DNA from: Austropuccinia psidii
Lineage: Eukaryota > Basidiomycota > Pucciniomycetes > Pucciniales > Sphaerophragmiaceae
NCBI GenBank assembly: GCA_023105745.1
Contig: JALGQZ010000001.1
Location: forward strand, 69,911,991 to 69,975,990
Direction of reading: 5' to 3'
Length of the DNA stretch: 64,000 bases
The position numbers and the translations under genes were made by a program. Shown in pieces: positions 33,721 to 45,760 of the stretch; position 1 is the first letter of the stretch; each line of letters starts with the position of its first letter. Below the pieces are notes generated by a model. It saw only the letters and a list, made by a program, of their open reading frames with translations. It was not told the origin of the DNA and ran no database searches.

Positions 33721-34222
33721 CAAGAACTTATTGAAATTATTTGTTCTTTCTTCTCTTTCTGATATTTCTTACAGTATTCTCATTGATTCTGGTGCTACCA
33801 ACTCATGTATTGCAAAGAAGTTTGTTCACAAGTATTGTTTGACCATGTGATAACTCCCAGAGAATATTCCTCTCACTATCTTAGACTCTTCTGAGTCCGC
33901 TTCTCTATTTGTGACTCACCATACTAAATATATGGTTGAGCTTCCATCCTTCCCAAGCTTTGAATGGGAATTTTTAGTCATTGATACTCCCAAGGGAGAA
34001 GACCTCATATTGGGCTTTTACTTTCTTAATCATTTTAATCCATCTATTGATTGGAGGCAAGGGCTGATCACCTTTAATGCTGATCATAAGGACTATTATA
34101 ATGCTTTCAAATTTTTCAGTAATGACTTTTTCTCTGCCAAATCATGTGCAGCTCTGGTTGGTGATTCTAGAACACCATCATTTCCTTCTTCTGTCCCTAT
34201 TCATTCCTTGAATTCCCATTAG
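33721..34222 (+). pseudogene. Retropepsin-like protease of copy B
   Basis: Follows gag in the same frame. The active site reads SILIDSGATNSCIAKKFV (about 33775-33825) with the Asp-Ser-Gly triad. Two stops (TGA, TAA at 33848-33853) interrupt it, after which the frame resumes at 33911 with DLILGFYFLNHFNPSIDWRQ, the C-terminal hydrophobic-Gly segment and start of the linker. It would process Gag-Pol. A further stop at 34220 precedes the last stretch before the nested insertion. Confidence 0.8.
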
Positions 34223-34309
34223 GCATTACTAGCCTCTAGGGATTAAGTCTCGAAAGAAATTGAAGATGTTGGAGAAGATAATTCTGTATGTTGACTTCAT
34301 CTCTTCCTT

Positions 34310-34491
34310 ATGAATATGGACATTCCTCCTTCATCTTATCATGACTCCCTGGAGGAGCTGTGGGATGAAGAGGAAGAGCCAGAAGAAATAGAAACTGTGA
34401 TGAAGGTGGTTCCTTCTGCTTATCACCAGTATTTGGATGTATTCTCCAAGGTGAAAGAAGAGAAACTTCCTTCTCACCATGCCTGTGATCA
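34310..34491 (+). pseudogene. Pre-RT segment of copy B, cut by the nested insertion
   Basis: The frame reads SLEELWDEEEEPEEIETVMK and VVPSAYHQYLDVFSKVKEEK, the conserved segment just before the RT palm. It is cut at 34491 by the LTR of the nested element. The matching continuation (GGTCTCTACCTCCAGTTGGGGTC) is found at about 44520 after the nested element. The bases GATCA at 34487-34491 are the left target duplication. Confidence 0.85.
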
Positions 34492-36304
34492 TGTGTGCCT
34501 TAGAGATATTTTCATATACCAAAAGACCACAAAAGTTAAATTAAGACACAAATATAAATAAAATAAATTTATTTATATTATAAAAATAAAAAATTTAAAT
34601 ATAAAGACAAATTAATATTCAAAAATCAAAATTTACATATAATTTAAAAATAAAGTTACAATAAAATTGAAGATTATGAAATTATATTTTTGCTTGTAAA
34701 AATTAAGTAAAAATGAATTTTTAATAAAAATTGTGAAATTAAAATACTTTTGGTAAAAAGTTATATAAAATATATAATAGCTTTTTATCCAATAAATAAA
34801 CATAAAGAAACTGTCACACCATTTGATTCCTCATAAAAAATAAAGTGGGGTCACCTCTGGATGAAATTTCTGTAACTCAACTCTAAATAAGCTTAAATTA
34901 AGTTTTTAGTATTTTCAATACAAAAATTGAAAATCCTCAAAACTTTAATTTAATTCACACCACATGTGGTTTTAACCATCAATTTTTGTGTTAAAACTGA
35001 GGTGTTGTGTTTAGTTTAGAAGCTATGAGGAATTGAAGTATTTTCAATTGAATTCAATTGAAATGTCAAAATGTGCGCGTGTATTACATAAGTGAGCTTT
35101 GATTTACATATGAGGTATCAATTATTACTGTATTTTACTGAACAATTCAATTTAATTACATATGTAAATTACAAGTATAATACATGATGAGGAATTAAAG
35201 GAAAAAATAAATTGGGGGGAAAAAGGAACTCTAGCTCTAAGGGGGAGCCAGACCCCCAAACTCCTTGCTGACTGGTGTGGGATGTCAAAATCCACGCAAA
35301 ATTTCATCACTTTTGGCCTGGAATTGAGTCACAGGGTCTGTGACTCAATTGATGATGAGGTTTTGATACCAACCAGGGTGGTTTTAACTGCTGCCAAGAG
35401 GGTAAAACTACCCTTAAGTTGAAACAATGTTAGTAAAAACAGTTTGAACTGACTTCTACGCCTCTTACACACATTCTGACGTGTTTTGAAGGCTCTAGAC
35501 CAGGTATTGCTATAGTAATGGCTGATTTAAGGGTCTAAAATGGCTAAAAATGGCTTAAACCAGCCCTTTTTTGGTGTAAACCAGGGTTCATTGATGCCAT
35601 AATTGGCTTTTCTGCTGTAAGACTATTTTTCACGACTGACAAGAGTAAATTTTACTTTTGTAGTAAGAAAATTGATGGCTATAAAAGAATGTCTTCTTTG
35701 CCCCACTTTTCTCTTCATGTTAGAATCTTTTCCTTTTATAATTAGTTTAAACACTGTTAAACCAATCAATAAAAGATTCCAACCACCATTTTTAAATGAT
35801 TTTAATCCTTTTAACCACGTGAAAAAATCATTATAATCATTTTTTGTAACTCTTATAATGATTTTTACCCCTGAACCACCCCAAAAGTGAATTAAAGCAT
35901 CTTTCATCACTGTTAACTTTGTCACTTTGTTTCCAAATTCACTCTGGTAACTTTTGCAGTGTGTTTACTGTTTAATATTCTTTTTAAAGACTTTGTTCTT
36001 TAATTAATTTCTTGCAGTTCTTTGCTGAATTAATTCCAATTGAAATTGCTCTTGAAGAAATTTCTTTTGTGGCCTTAAATATCTCTTGTAGAGTACTTTT
36101 GGATAAATTTTTATTGTTGGTAAAATAATAAATATTAATAATATTGTTGTTTTATACTAATAAAGTTATAAACAATAAAATTGGCGTTTTTTCTCTTAAA
36201 AATAATATTTCTTACTATTTTTAATTGATTTTTACCTTATACAAATTTTTGAGGACAGGAAAAGTACTTAATTTTTAATCAAAGTTTCATATCCACACCT
36301 TATA
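34492..36304 (+). repeat. Left LTR (1813 bp) of the nested element
   Basis: Starts TGTGTGCCTTAGAG, ends CACACCTTATA. It aligns end to end with the right LTR, with substitutions every 15-25 bases in the parts I compared. One 21-bp block (near 35790-35815) is missing from the right LTR and equals the length difference. The first bases inside (TTTGGGGGCCCAGCCATG, from 36305) contain TGGGGGCCCAGCC as a candidate primer-binding site. Confidence 0.9.
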
Positions 36305-36767
36305 TTTGGGGGCCCAGCCATGATATTTTACTTGTGACATATTTTTTTACTCTTTTTAAACCTTTTTCTCATATTGAAAAATTTAAAAACATAAAAAAAA
36401 TACTTATAACTCAAAAAAAAAAAAAAAAAATCATATTATAAGTGAGGCTTATATGTTTATTTCTTTTTTTGAAATAACCTTTTTTCACTTAATTAATTGG
36501 CTTTTTCATTAATTTTAGTGTCTGACAACGTAGTAAGAAAAGAAAACATTGAAACAGCCTCAACAGTCACCAGCATTATTCCTGCCAGTACTGTTAATTC
36601 AGACCATAATAGTACTGTTATTGTGATTCAAAATAACCAACCTGAACCAATATCTTCTGAATTGATTAACTTGGATATAAGTAATACCCTTCAGAAAGCT
36701 AAGAATTTGGCCAATGGTAAGTTTTTTGATGTAAAAATACTATTTTAAGCCTTTTTAATCATAAAAT
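36305..36767 (+). other. Leader of the nested element
   Basis: Contains a candidate primer-binding site at the LTR edge, poly-A and T runs, and an 83-codon frame at 36497-36748 (MAFSLILVSDNVV...) that resembles no domain I know. It may be a short upstream frame or chance. Confidence 0.5.
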
Positions 36768-39038
36768 ATGCCTTCAACCAGATCAGGAGCCAGCTATAAC
36801 TCCTCAAGAAGCTCCCAGAAAGGTAATAGAGTGATTATGGCAGAAGCCAACCAGGTACAGAAGGAAAAAGGTCAGTTGATGACTTCCAAGCAACTAAAAT
36901 AGGTCATTCTGATGCTGATAATACCATTTTACCTTCACAAAGAGCTGACACCACCACAAGAAGCCTCGGTGGACATATACAAAGCCAGCCACAAAGCATA
37001 CAACAATGCCCTGCAGTACAAGGAGTACCAGATCCTTGCAGATCTGTGGAAAAACTGCATGAATTCTAACCTGACTGTGAGAAAATTCCTGGGCCATCCC
37101 AATACTTGCAAATTTCTCAATGGATGGCATCCATTGATGGAGAAGAAAAACATGATGCTCTTGACACTAGAATGGATGGAAAACAACCCTCCACCACCCA
37201 AGCAAGTGCCAAAAATAGCCCCAGTGGCCAGCAGCAGAAATTCCAACATGAAAAAGCAGCCACAAGCTCCAAACAAGGGAAAAGGAAAGGCACCAGCCAC
37301 CAAACCTTACAGCCAGGGCTACAGGACTCCAAAAATCCAACAGGATGCCATGGAAAATGTGTTTCAGATGGCCAGAACAATTATGGAATTACAAAAGAAA
37401 GAGGAGGCCAGATTAAAATATCAGAAATGATTTCTGATATTTTTGATTCTATTCCAGAGTTGTATGAAGCTATAACTGACGTAAAAGGTCATCTTTCTGA
37501 TAAAAATGCATCAATTTGTGACAATCTTAAAACACATACCTTGAGTCTGAGCCAAATCAATGAAACACTTAAATGTTTTGAAAAAGTTTTAAAAACAATT
37601 AAACCTTCCAATAATGATAATTCTTTTGGCAATAAGATAAATGAACAATCTGCCATTATTAAGGAATTAACAGACAAATATTCTAAATTCAATATTCATG
37701 AAATGATTGAAACAAGAATAAAACAAGCCATAAATAATATCAAAGAGGATAATAAGAAAGCTCTTGATGATATTTCAAAATCATTTACTGAAGTAAAGAC
37801 ACATATAATTGCCTTGAAAAATTGTTTCAATACTTCAAAAGAGGAAATATCAAAATTAACAACAAAGCTAAATGAAGTTATGTCTGATAATACTAAAAAA
37901 ACAGAATTGTGGAATGAGCTGACATATAAAGAGGATGATCATAAGAAGAATGTAATAACCTCTATAGAAAACTTACAACATGAATTAAGAAATTCATAAA
38001 GGTGTAACAATAGTAAAATGAATGATATTGAACAACTACTAAACACCTTACCAAGAATGTCTACACCTCTGAATCAAAATGAGGGTACAGGTATTCCCAA
38101 TACACAGGTATTGGATATTGAAAATTCTCAATTAAAAAATGAATTTTATACTTTCATAACTTGGAGCCAAAAATGGGCCAAGCACTCTTGAAAGAAGTTC
38201 CAAAACTCAAGGAATGGCCTCACTTAAGTGGTGAAGGAACATATGACCATATGGAATTCATCAGAGGTATTGACATGATCAAAGAAGACTTTGAATTACC
38301 AGACAGATTGGTAACAGCCAGTTTTAACAGCTTATTTACTAAATCAGCTCACAGGTGGTATATCCAATTGAGACAAGCACATGGACACCAAAGTTGGACT
38401 TGGTGGAAAACCCAAATTATCAACAAATGGGCCAATGATGCTTGGAGGTTTAAAGTGGAAACAGCCTTTGAATCTGCCAAATTTAATGCTGATAAAGACA
38501 AAGCTTTACCATGGTTTTGCCAAAAAAAGACAGATTAACAGCATTATATCCTGACATGTCAGAATTTATGATCCATAGAAAAATTCTGAGACAATGTGGA
38601 GGTGACTCAGAGCATGCTGTCAAAAGCAAGACTACTGAACAATCTTCAGCAGAGGATATTATCAATATATTAAAAGAAGTAACTACCAGAACCAAAATTG
38701 GTTCTAGTAGGGTGAATCTCAAAACAAGTTTTAACACACCTTGGAAAGATTCTGTGGACGAAAACCCCAAAGAAAACTCTAATAATAAGTATAAATCTGC
38801 AGATACAGTCAGAAAGTGCCTTATTGGCCAAATCACCACCCATTTAGCCAATACATGTCCAAAAAGGGGGAAAATCAATGAAGTTGATATTGAAAAGCAA
38901 CCTGATGTTGAAAAAGATGACATAATTGAAGACAATTCAGATGATAAGTCATACATATTTTCTGAATCTTCAAAAGATATAGAAAATATCAATGTCACTT
39001 TTGACATCATGGAACCTTATTCCACTTGCCACAATTGA
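36768..39038 (+). pseudogene. gag of the nested element
   Basis: Best start is ATG at 36768 (MPSTRSGASYN). A frameshift near 36828 moves gag to the frame of 37106-37999; a TAA at about 37070 precedes ISQWMASIDGEEKHD. The middle (37440-37990) is a Lys/Glu/Asn-rich, probably coiled-coil stretch. It ends at a TAA (37997-37999) and continues in the same frame, then shifts near 38155. The capsid-like core (PHLSGEGTYDHMEFIRGIDM, HRWYIQLRQAHG; 38161-38538) is followed by a shift in an A run near 38525. The zinc knuckle near 38810-38870 reads CLIGQITTHLANTC: the second Cys of CX2CX4HX4C is Gly. Inactive. Confidence 0.85.
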
Positions 39039-39562
39039 GCAATGGTCAACTTGATTTATCAAAAGTTCAAGATGCACAACTAATGAAAACCAAAACAAAC
39101 AGAGGGAAAGGTTATACAGCTGGTAGCTCCTGTAAAACAGAAGTGGTGATTGACAACAAGCTCACCAAACGTTTGCTTGACCCAGGAGCCTTCTTCTCTT
39201 GTGTTGGAAAATCGTTTCTTAAGACTTGTGTACCAAATTTTGAAGACCAATTGTTACCAATTGATGGTATAAAATCCAATAGTGCAAGTAATCCAATGAA
39301 AGCATTGGGAATTTTTGAGACTAATGTAATATTCCCACACATTAATGGGAATTTAAGAATCACAGTTGAATTTGTTGTTATGGAAAACTGCTCTAGTACC
39401 CATTTTATATTGGGAAATGACTATTTAATCATGTATGGGATATACTTACATAACAACAAAGACAGATACTTTACTATTGGAGACAATAAGTGCCAAAAAT
39501 TTGCCTTTTTACCATTTAAAAGACAAATTACAGTGAACAAAGTATCACCAGTCAACTTATAG
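39026..39562 (+). pseudogene. Retropepsin-like protease of the nested element
   Basis: Frame in phase with the RT to follow. The active-site region reads TKRLLDPGAFFSCVGKSFL, Asp-Pro-Gly where Asp-Ser/Thr-Gly is usual. The C-terminal segment reads THFILGNDYLIMYGI, the typical ILG(N)D motif. A TAG at 39560-39562 ends it and the frame continues unbroken afterwards (LEKFKSEQLNEAEI). A frameshift near 39030 separates it from gag. Confidence 0.8.
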
Positions 39563-41100
39563 TTAGAGAAATTCAAGTCTGAGCAGTTAAATGAAGCTGA
39601 AATAAGCCTTCATCTGACTCATAAACAAGAAAATGAACTTTCTTCCCTTTTGTATGACCACAGAGGAGCATTTTCTTCAGACAACGAATCTCTAGGAGCA
39701 ATTATTGGTCATGAAGTTGATATCATTCTTAATATTGAAAGACCTTATTCACCACTCTTGAGAAGACCTGCATACCCAGCAAGTCCCAAGTTAAGAGAAG
39801 CTCTAGAAATTCATTTCAAAGAACTTCTGGACCTTGGTGTAATAAGAAAGGTAGGCCACAATGAAGAAGTAGAAATAACTACACCAGTCATAGTGGCATG
39901 GCATAATGGAAAATCTAGAATGGTTGGGGACTTTAGAGCTTGGAACACTTACACTGTTCCAGACAGATACCCAATACCAAAAATCCAAATTGCCCTTACT
40001 TAAATATCTCAAGCAGTGTTTTTAACCACTATGGATTCCCTTAAAGTATTCCATCAAAATGTGGTGACACCAAGAGCAAGAAAATACTTGAGAATTATTG
40101 TTCATTGTGGAGTGTATGAATACTTAAGGATGCCCTTTGGTATCAAAAATGTACCTTCACACTTCCAAAGAAGGATGAATGAAATCTTCCCTGAAGAACT
40201 TTCAGAGGGATGGTTAATCAGTTACATTGATGACATTATTGTCTGTTCCAAGACTTGGGAAGATCACATGTACAGATTGTCCAGAGTTTTGACAAAAATT
40301 CAATCAGTAAACATGAAAATCTCCTTGAAGAAATGCCATTTTGGATTTAAAGAACTTAAAGCACTAGGACATGTTGTATCTGGTTTGTCCCTTGGAATTG
40401 ACAAAAACAAAGTTGCAGCAGTATTGCTAAAACCCATGCCTCAGAACAAAAAGGAAATTCAGTCATTTTTAGGTTTTGCAGGATATTACAGGCAACACAT
40501 TAAAGATTTTGCATCAATAGCAAGACCACTTTATAAATTGTGTGACAAATACACAGTATTTGAAATGACTGTTGACAGAGTCAAAGCTTTTGAGTCTCTA
40601 AGAGAAGCCTTGACCACTGCTCCACTCTTACTGATGCCAGACTTTAAATTGACTTTTAAATTATATATTGATGCATCAGGGGATGGGCTGGGTGCTGCAC
40701 TTCACCAACCTCAGATCATAAATGATAAACCTGTAGAAGGACCCATATGTTTCATATCCAGGAAAATCAAACCAACTGAAGCCAGATATGGGGCAAGTCA
40801 AATGGAATGTCTATGCCTTGTCTGGGCCTTGGAGAAATTGAACTACTTCTTAGAGGGATGTTTTTTTGAGGTGTTAACAGATTGTACAGCTGTCAAATCA
40901 CTTTTGAACATGAAAACACCCAACAGACATATGCTCAGATGGCAAATAGCCATACAAGAATAAAGAGGCAATATGACTGTTGTTCATAAGGATGGGAATA
41001 TTCATAATAATGCCAATGGACTGAGCAGATGGCCATTACCAAATAATATTGATAATCCTGCTTATGTTCCAGAAGAAGCTTCACCACAGATCCCATCAGA
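39563..41100 (+). pseudogene. Reverse transcriptase and RNase H of the nested element
   Basis: One frame with TAA at 40001-40003 and 40961-40963. RT: VIVAWHNGKSRMVGDFRAWN (fingers), [19 protein letters not shown], and the intact active site YIDDIIV (about 40225). The thumb and connection follow ([11 protein letters not shown]). RNase [16 protein letters not shown] (first Asp), [14 protein letters not shown] (Glu) and [11 protein letters not shown] (second Asp). The last motif reads NANGLSRWP, where Asp is usual at the third position. RT copies element RNA to DNA and RNase H removes the RNA. Stops rather than frameshifts inactivate it. Confidence 0.9.
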
Positions 41101-42682
41101 AGTAATAAGTGTTACAGACTTTAACACCACCTTCTTTGAAGAAGTCCAAAATAGTTACACTCAAGATAAGAATTGTAGCATCTTATGCCAATTACTTAAC
41201 AAAGACTGTAAAGACAACTCTCTCATACGTGCCTTGGATGAAGTATGGAAGAAATCTTATGATGAAGGAAGATTTCACCTACTGGATGGTATAATTTACC
41301 ACAGAACCAAGCATACATGTGTCATGACAGTTGTGGACAGGTCATTAATCAATCTTGTACTGAAAGAATGCCATGACAGCCCCTTCTCAGGACATCTGTC
41401 TGAAGACAGGACTAGAGAAAAAGTGAAAACCTGTATATGGTGGCCAATGTGGCAAAAGGATGTTTCAGAGTATTGCAAAACCTGTGACAGATGTCAATAA
41501 GCAAATAAATCCACTGGAAAGAGACTTGGAAATATGATAAAAATCCAAGAACCAAGCAGACCTTGGGAGATTGTCAATATGTATTGGGTAGCTGGGCTAC
41601 CACCAGGAGGTGACAGAAGTTATAATGCTTGCCTAGTAATTGTGGACAGATTCAGTAAAACTCCAATCTTTTTACCATGTCACAAGGATGATACAGCCAT
41701 GGATACAGCTCTTCTGATATGAAATAGCGTAGTGCCATGTCCTGGGATATTTACAAATATCATTAGTGATAGGGATCCCAAATTCACTTCAGCACTATGG
41801 ACAAATATTCACCAATTATTTGGCACTAAGCTGTCTTTCTCTACAGCCTACCACCCACAAACTGATGATCTTTCTTAAAGGATGATCCAAACCTTAGAAG
41901 ACATGGTAAGAAGATTTTGTGCATATGGCCTTGAATTCAAAGATTTTGATGGGTTTACCCATGATTGGTGTACTCTGTTGCCAGCACTGGAATTAGCATA
42001 TAAAACATCAATCCATGCCAGTAACAATCAAACTCCTGCTATCCTAGAAAAAGGATGGAACCCCAAATTACCCCAAGATTCCTTGAGGAAAGGCTTGATT
42101 GAAATACATCCCACAGATGCTAGCTTCAAAGGAATGCGAGACAACGCTAGAAAGCATGCAGTAAGGTGCATGGAGGACTCTTTTGCATATGCTAAGAACA
42201 AATGGGATAAATCACCTGCAACACCAGATTTCAAAGTGGGGGACTTAGTTCTTGTATCCACCACTAACTTCAATAACATCAAAGGATGTAAAAGGCTGAA
42301 AGACTCCTTTTCAGGACCTTTTGTTATTAAGGCCCTCCATGGAGAAAATGCTGTTGAAGTAGAGTTATCTGAGGAACTTAGCAATAAGCATCCTACATTT
42401 CCAGTGAGCTTGATAAAGCCATATAAATCTAGTGATGCTGAAAAATTCCCCTTAAGGAATAAAGTTCCCCAAGTTATACCTCCTATGGAGTCATCTGGTA
42501 GTAAGAAAATTACCAAAGTTCTCAAAGAAAGAAAGCTGAGGACCAACAAAGTAAGGGAATACCTTGTTTGGTACAGTGACCCAACTAGTGAAGATGAATG
42601 GTTGCCAGAAAAAGACATACCTGAAGCTACTAAACTTCTCAGAAGGCTCAGGAACACTAGGAATAACAATATTACAAAGTAA
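41101..42682 (+). pseudogene. Integrase and chromodomain-like tail of the nested element
   Basis: Same frame as RT. The HHCC zinc-binding domain is intact (HDSPFSGH, then CKTCDRC; 41370-41495). Stops lie at 41498 (TAA), 41720 (TGA) and 41876 (TAA). The first catalytic Asp is replaced: NMYWVAGLPPGG has Tyr where Asp is expected. The second is present (SDRDPKF). The Glu position falls in the 41876 stop. The final 267-codon frame (41882-42682) holds the C-terminal region (DSFSGPFVIKALHGENAVEV, HPTFPVSLIKPY) and a chromodomain-like tail (REYLVWYSDPTSEDEWLPE). Two of three catalytic positions are lost. Confidence 0.9.
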
Positions 42683-42694
42683 TATTCTTTTTTT

Positions 42695-42706
42695 AGGGGG
42701 AGGGAA
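42695..42706 (+). other. Polypurine tract of the nested element
   Basis: AGGGGGAGGGAA lies directly before the right LTR start TGTGAGCC and directly after the integrase stop region. Confidence 0.8.
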
Positions 42707-44498
42707 TGTGAGCCTTAGAGGTATTTTCATATACCCAAAAGACCACAAAAGATAAATTAAGACACAAATATAAACAAAATAAATTTATTTATATTATAAA
42801 AATAAAAATTGAAATATAAATACAAATTTATATTTAAAAAACAAAATTTACTTATAGCTTAAAAATAAAATTACAATAAAATTGAAAATTATGAAATTAT
42901 ATTTTTACTTGTAAAAATTAAGTAAAAATGAATTTTTAATAAAAATTGTGAAATTAAAACATTTTTTGGTAAAAAGTTATATAAAATATATTATCCCTTT
43001 TTATCCAATAAATAAACATAAAGAAATTATCACACCATTTGATTCCTCATAAAAAATAAAGTGGGGTCTCCTCTGGATGAAATTTCTGTAACTCAACTGT
43101 AAACAAGCTTAAATTAAGTTTTTAGTATTTTCAATACAAAAATTGAAAATCCTCAAAACTTTAATTTAATTCACACCACATGTGGTGTTAACCATCCATT
43201 TTTGTGTTAAAACTGAGTTGTTGTGTTTAGTTTAGAAGTTATGAGGAATTGAAGTATTTTCAATTGAATTCATTTGAAATGTCAAAATGTGCGCATGTAT
43301 TACATAAGTGAGCTTTGATTTACATATGAGGTATCAATTATTACTGTATTTTACTTTACAATTCAATTGAATTACATATGTAAATTACAAGTATAATACA
43401 TGATGAGGAATTAAAGGAAAAAATAAATTGGGGGGGGGAAAGGAACTCTAGCTCTAAGGGGGAGCCAGACCCCCAAAATCCTTGCTTACTTGCGTGGGAT
43501 TTCAAACTCCATGCAAAAGATCATCACTTTTGGCCTGGAATTGAGTCACAGGGTCTGTGACTCAATTGATGATGAGGTTTTGATACCAACCAGGGTGGGT
43601 TTAACTGCTGCCAAGAGGTTAAAACTACCCTTAAGTTAAAACAATGCTATTAAAAACAGTTTTAACTGGTTTGTATGCCTCTTACACACATTCTGACGTG
43701 TTTTGAAGGCTCTAGGCCTGGTATTGCTATAGTAAAGGCTGATTTAAGGGTCTGAAATGGCTAAAAATGGCTTAAACCAGCCCTTTTTGGTCTAAATCAG
43801 GGTTCAATGATGCTATAATTGGCTTTTCTGTTGTCAGACTGTTTTTCACAACTGACAAGAGTAAATTTTACTTTTGGAGTAAGAGGATTGATGGCTATAA
43901 AAGAATGTATTCTTTGCCCTACTTTTCTCTTCATGTTAAAATCTTTTCCTTTTATAATTAGTTTAAACATTGTTAAACCAATCAATAAGAGATTCCAGCC
44001 ACCTTTTAACCACGTGAAAAAATCATTATAATCATTTTTTGTAACTCTTATAATCATTTTTACCCCTGAACCACCCCAAAAGTGAATTAAAGCATCTTTC
44101 ATCACTGTTAGCTTTGTCACTTTGTTTCCAAATTCACTCTGGTTACTTTTAGGAATGTTTACTATTTAATATTCTTTTTAAAGAATTTTTTCTTTAATTA
44201 ATTGCTTGCAGTTCTTTGCTCAATTAATTCCAATTGAAATTGCTCTTGAAGAAATTTCTTTTGTGGCCTTAAATATCTCTTGTAGAGTATTTTTGGATAA
44301 ATTTTTATTGTTGGTAAAAGAATAAATCTTTATAATATTATTGTTTTATACTAATAAGGTTATGAACAATAAAATTGGTGTTTTTTCTCTTAAAAATAAT
44401 ATTTCTTACTATTTTTAATTGATTTTTACCTTATACAAATTTTTGAGGACAGGAAAAGTACTCAATTTTTAATCAAAGTTTCATATCCACACCTTACA
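42707..44498 (+). repeat. Right LTR (1792 bp) of the nested element
   Basis: Starts TGTGAGCCTTAGAGG and ends CACACCTTACA; matches the left LTR throughout. The right flank is the target duplication GATCA (44499-44503). Confidence 0.95.
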
Positions 44499-44503
44499 GA
44501 TCA

Positions 44504-45760
44504 TCATATTTAGCTTGAGGGGTCTCTACCTCCAGTTGGGGTCATCTACTCTTTATCAAATCAAGAGTCAGATAAACTCAGGGCCTAAATTTCAGAGAAT
44601 TTAGAGAAAGTTTTCATCTAGAAAAGCTCCTCTTCAACAGGAGCACCTCTCCTCTTTGTCAAAAAGAAAGATGGGGCCTTCATTTGCGTGTTTATTACTG
44701 CAAGCTCAATGCTGTTACTAGGAAGAACAAATATCCTGTTCCTCCTATGAATCATCTTCTCACTTTTTCCAATGTTTCTTCTATCTTCCCCAATACAGAT
44801 CTTTGTGGTGAATGTAACCTGCTCAGAATCAAGGAGGGTGATGAACATTTGACAGCAGTTAGGAGTATTTGGTTATTCCATTTGGGCTCACCAGTTCTTC
44901 TGCCTCTTTTAAAGATCTCCTCAATGATATTCTTTATGATCTACTTGATTTTTATGTTGTGTTCTATTTGGATGACATTCTGGTCTTTTCCAAATCTGAG
45001 GAAGAAAATGTTGCTCATGTGTCCACTGTTCTTGCCAGACTCAGAGCCAATAACCTCTTTGCTAAGGTCTCCAAGTGTCTATTTCATGTTTCTTTTTTAG
45101 AGTATTTGGGTTATGTTGTTTCTTCTAGAGGCCCCAAGATGGACCAAGCAAAAGTCTAGCAAATTCTCAATTGGCCACCTTCAAGAAACCTCAAGGCTCT
45201 TCAATCTTTCCTTGGCTTTGCCAATTTTTACCACCGTTTCATCAAGAATTATTCAAATAGGATTAGTTCACTCACCCATTTCCTCAAGAAATATTCCTGT
45301 TTTCCCCTCAATGAGGAAGTTCTTAGAAATTTTCATCAAGTTAAAGAGGCTTTCACCACTGCTACAATATTTTCTCACTTTAATCCTTCTCTACCAACCA
45401 TTGTAGAGACTGATGAATCAGATTATTGCTTGGGTTCTGTACTGAGTCAGGTTTCTGACTCAGGAAGGAATCCCATTGCAGTTGATAGCCACAAGCATCT
45501 TCCAGCAGAGCTCAACTATGAGATTCATGACAAGTACCTCCTTGGCATAGCCTGGTCTCTCAAGCGCTGCAGAGCTTTTGTTCTCTCTCTTTCTTCCCCT
45601 TTTGAAGTTCTCACCAATCATTCTTCACTCCAATACTCCATGTCTTAAAATATTATCACTCTCTGTCAAGCCTGCTGGGCTGAATTCCATTTCTCAATCA
45701 CTTACTTCCCTGGCCACTTGGAAACCATTCCAGCTGCACTGTCATGTTGGGGCAACATTT
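44504..45760 (+). pseudogene. Reverse transcriptase and RNase H of copy B
   Basis: Continues the frame cut at 34491. RT pieces include VKKKDGAFI-type sequence near 44655, LNAVTRKNKYPVPPMNHLLT (44684-45100), LLRIKEGDEHLTA, and in the next frame the active site FYLDDILVFSKSEEE (about 44955-45000) and LEYLGYVVSS. After TAG (45157-45159) the same frame continues through LQSFLGFANFYHRFIKNYS. RNase H follows: TDESDYCLGSVLSQ, ELNYEIHDKYLLGIAW with the Glu, and VLTNHSSLQYSMS, where Asn replaces the usual Asp. TAA at 45646. At least two frameshifts lie between 44540 and 44870. Confidence 0.85.

Larger units (their letters stand above)
34487..44503 (+). mobile_element. Nested, complete Ty3/Gypsy element (34492-44498) with GATCA target duplication
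   Basis: Two LTRs (34492-36304 and 42707-44498) enclose gag, protease, RT, RNase H, integrase and a chromodomain-like tail on the plus strand. The element spans 10007 bp. GATCA occurs directly outside both ends (34487-34491 and 44499-44503). It sits inside the pol of copy B, between the protease and RT regions, so it inserted after copy B. Its pol has six in-frame stops and its gag several frameshifts. Confidence 0.95.

Noticed and set aside
38483..39010. 175-codon minus-strand frame
   Set aside because: Shadow of gag with its zinc knuckle on the plus strand.
42028..42669. 213-codon minus-strand frame
   Set aside because: Shadow of the nested element's integrase C-terminus on the plus strand.
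34492..44498. Repeat-induced point mutation as the sole cause of decay
   Set aside because: The inferred stop-making changes include transversions and gag has frameshifts, so a pure C-to-T process does not fit.
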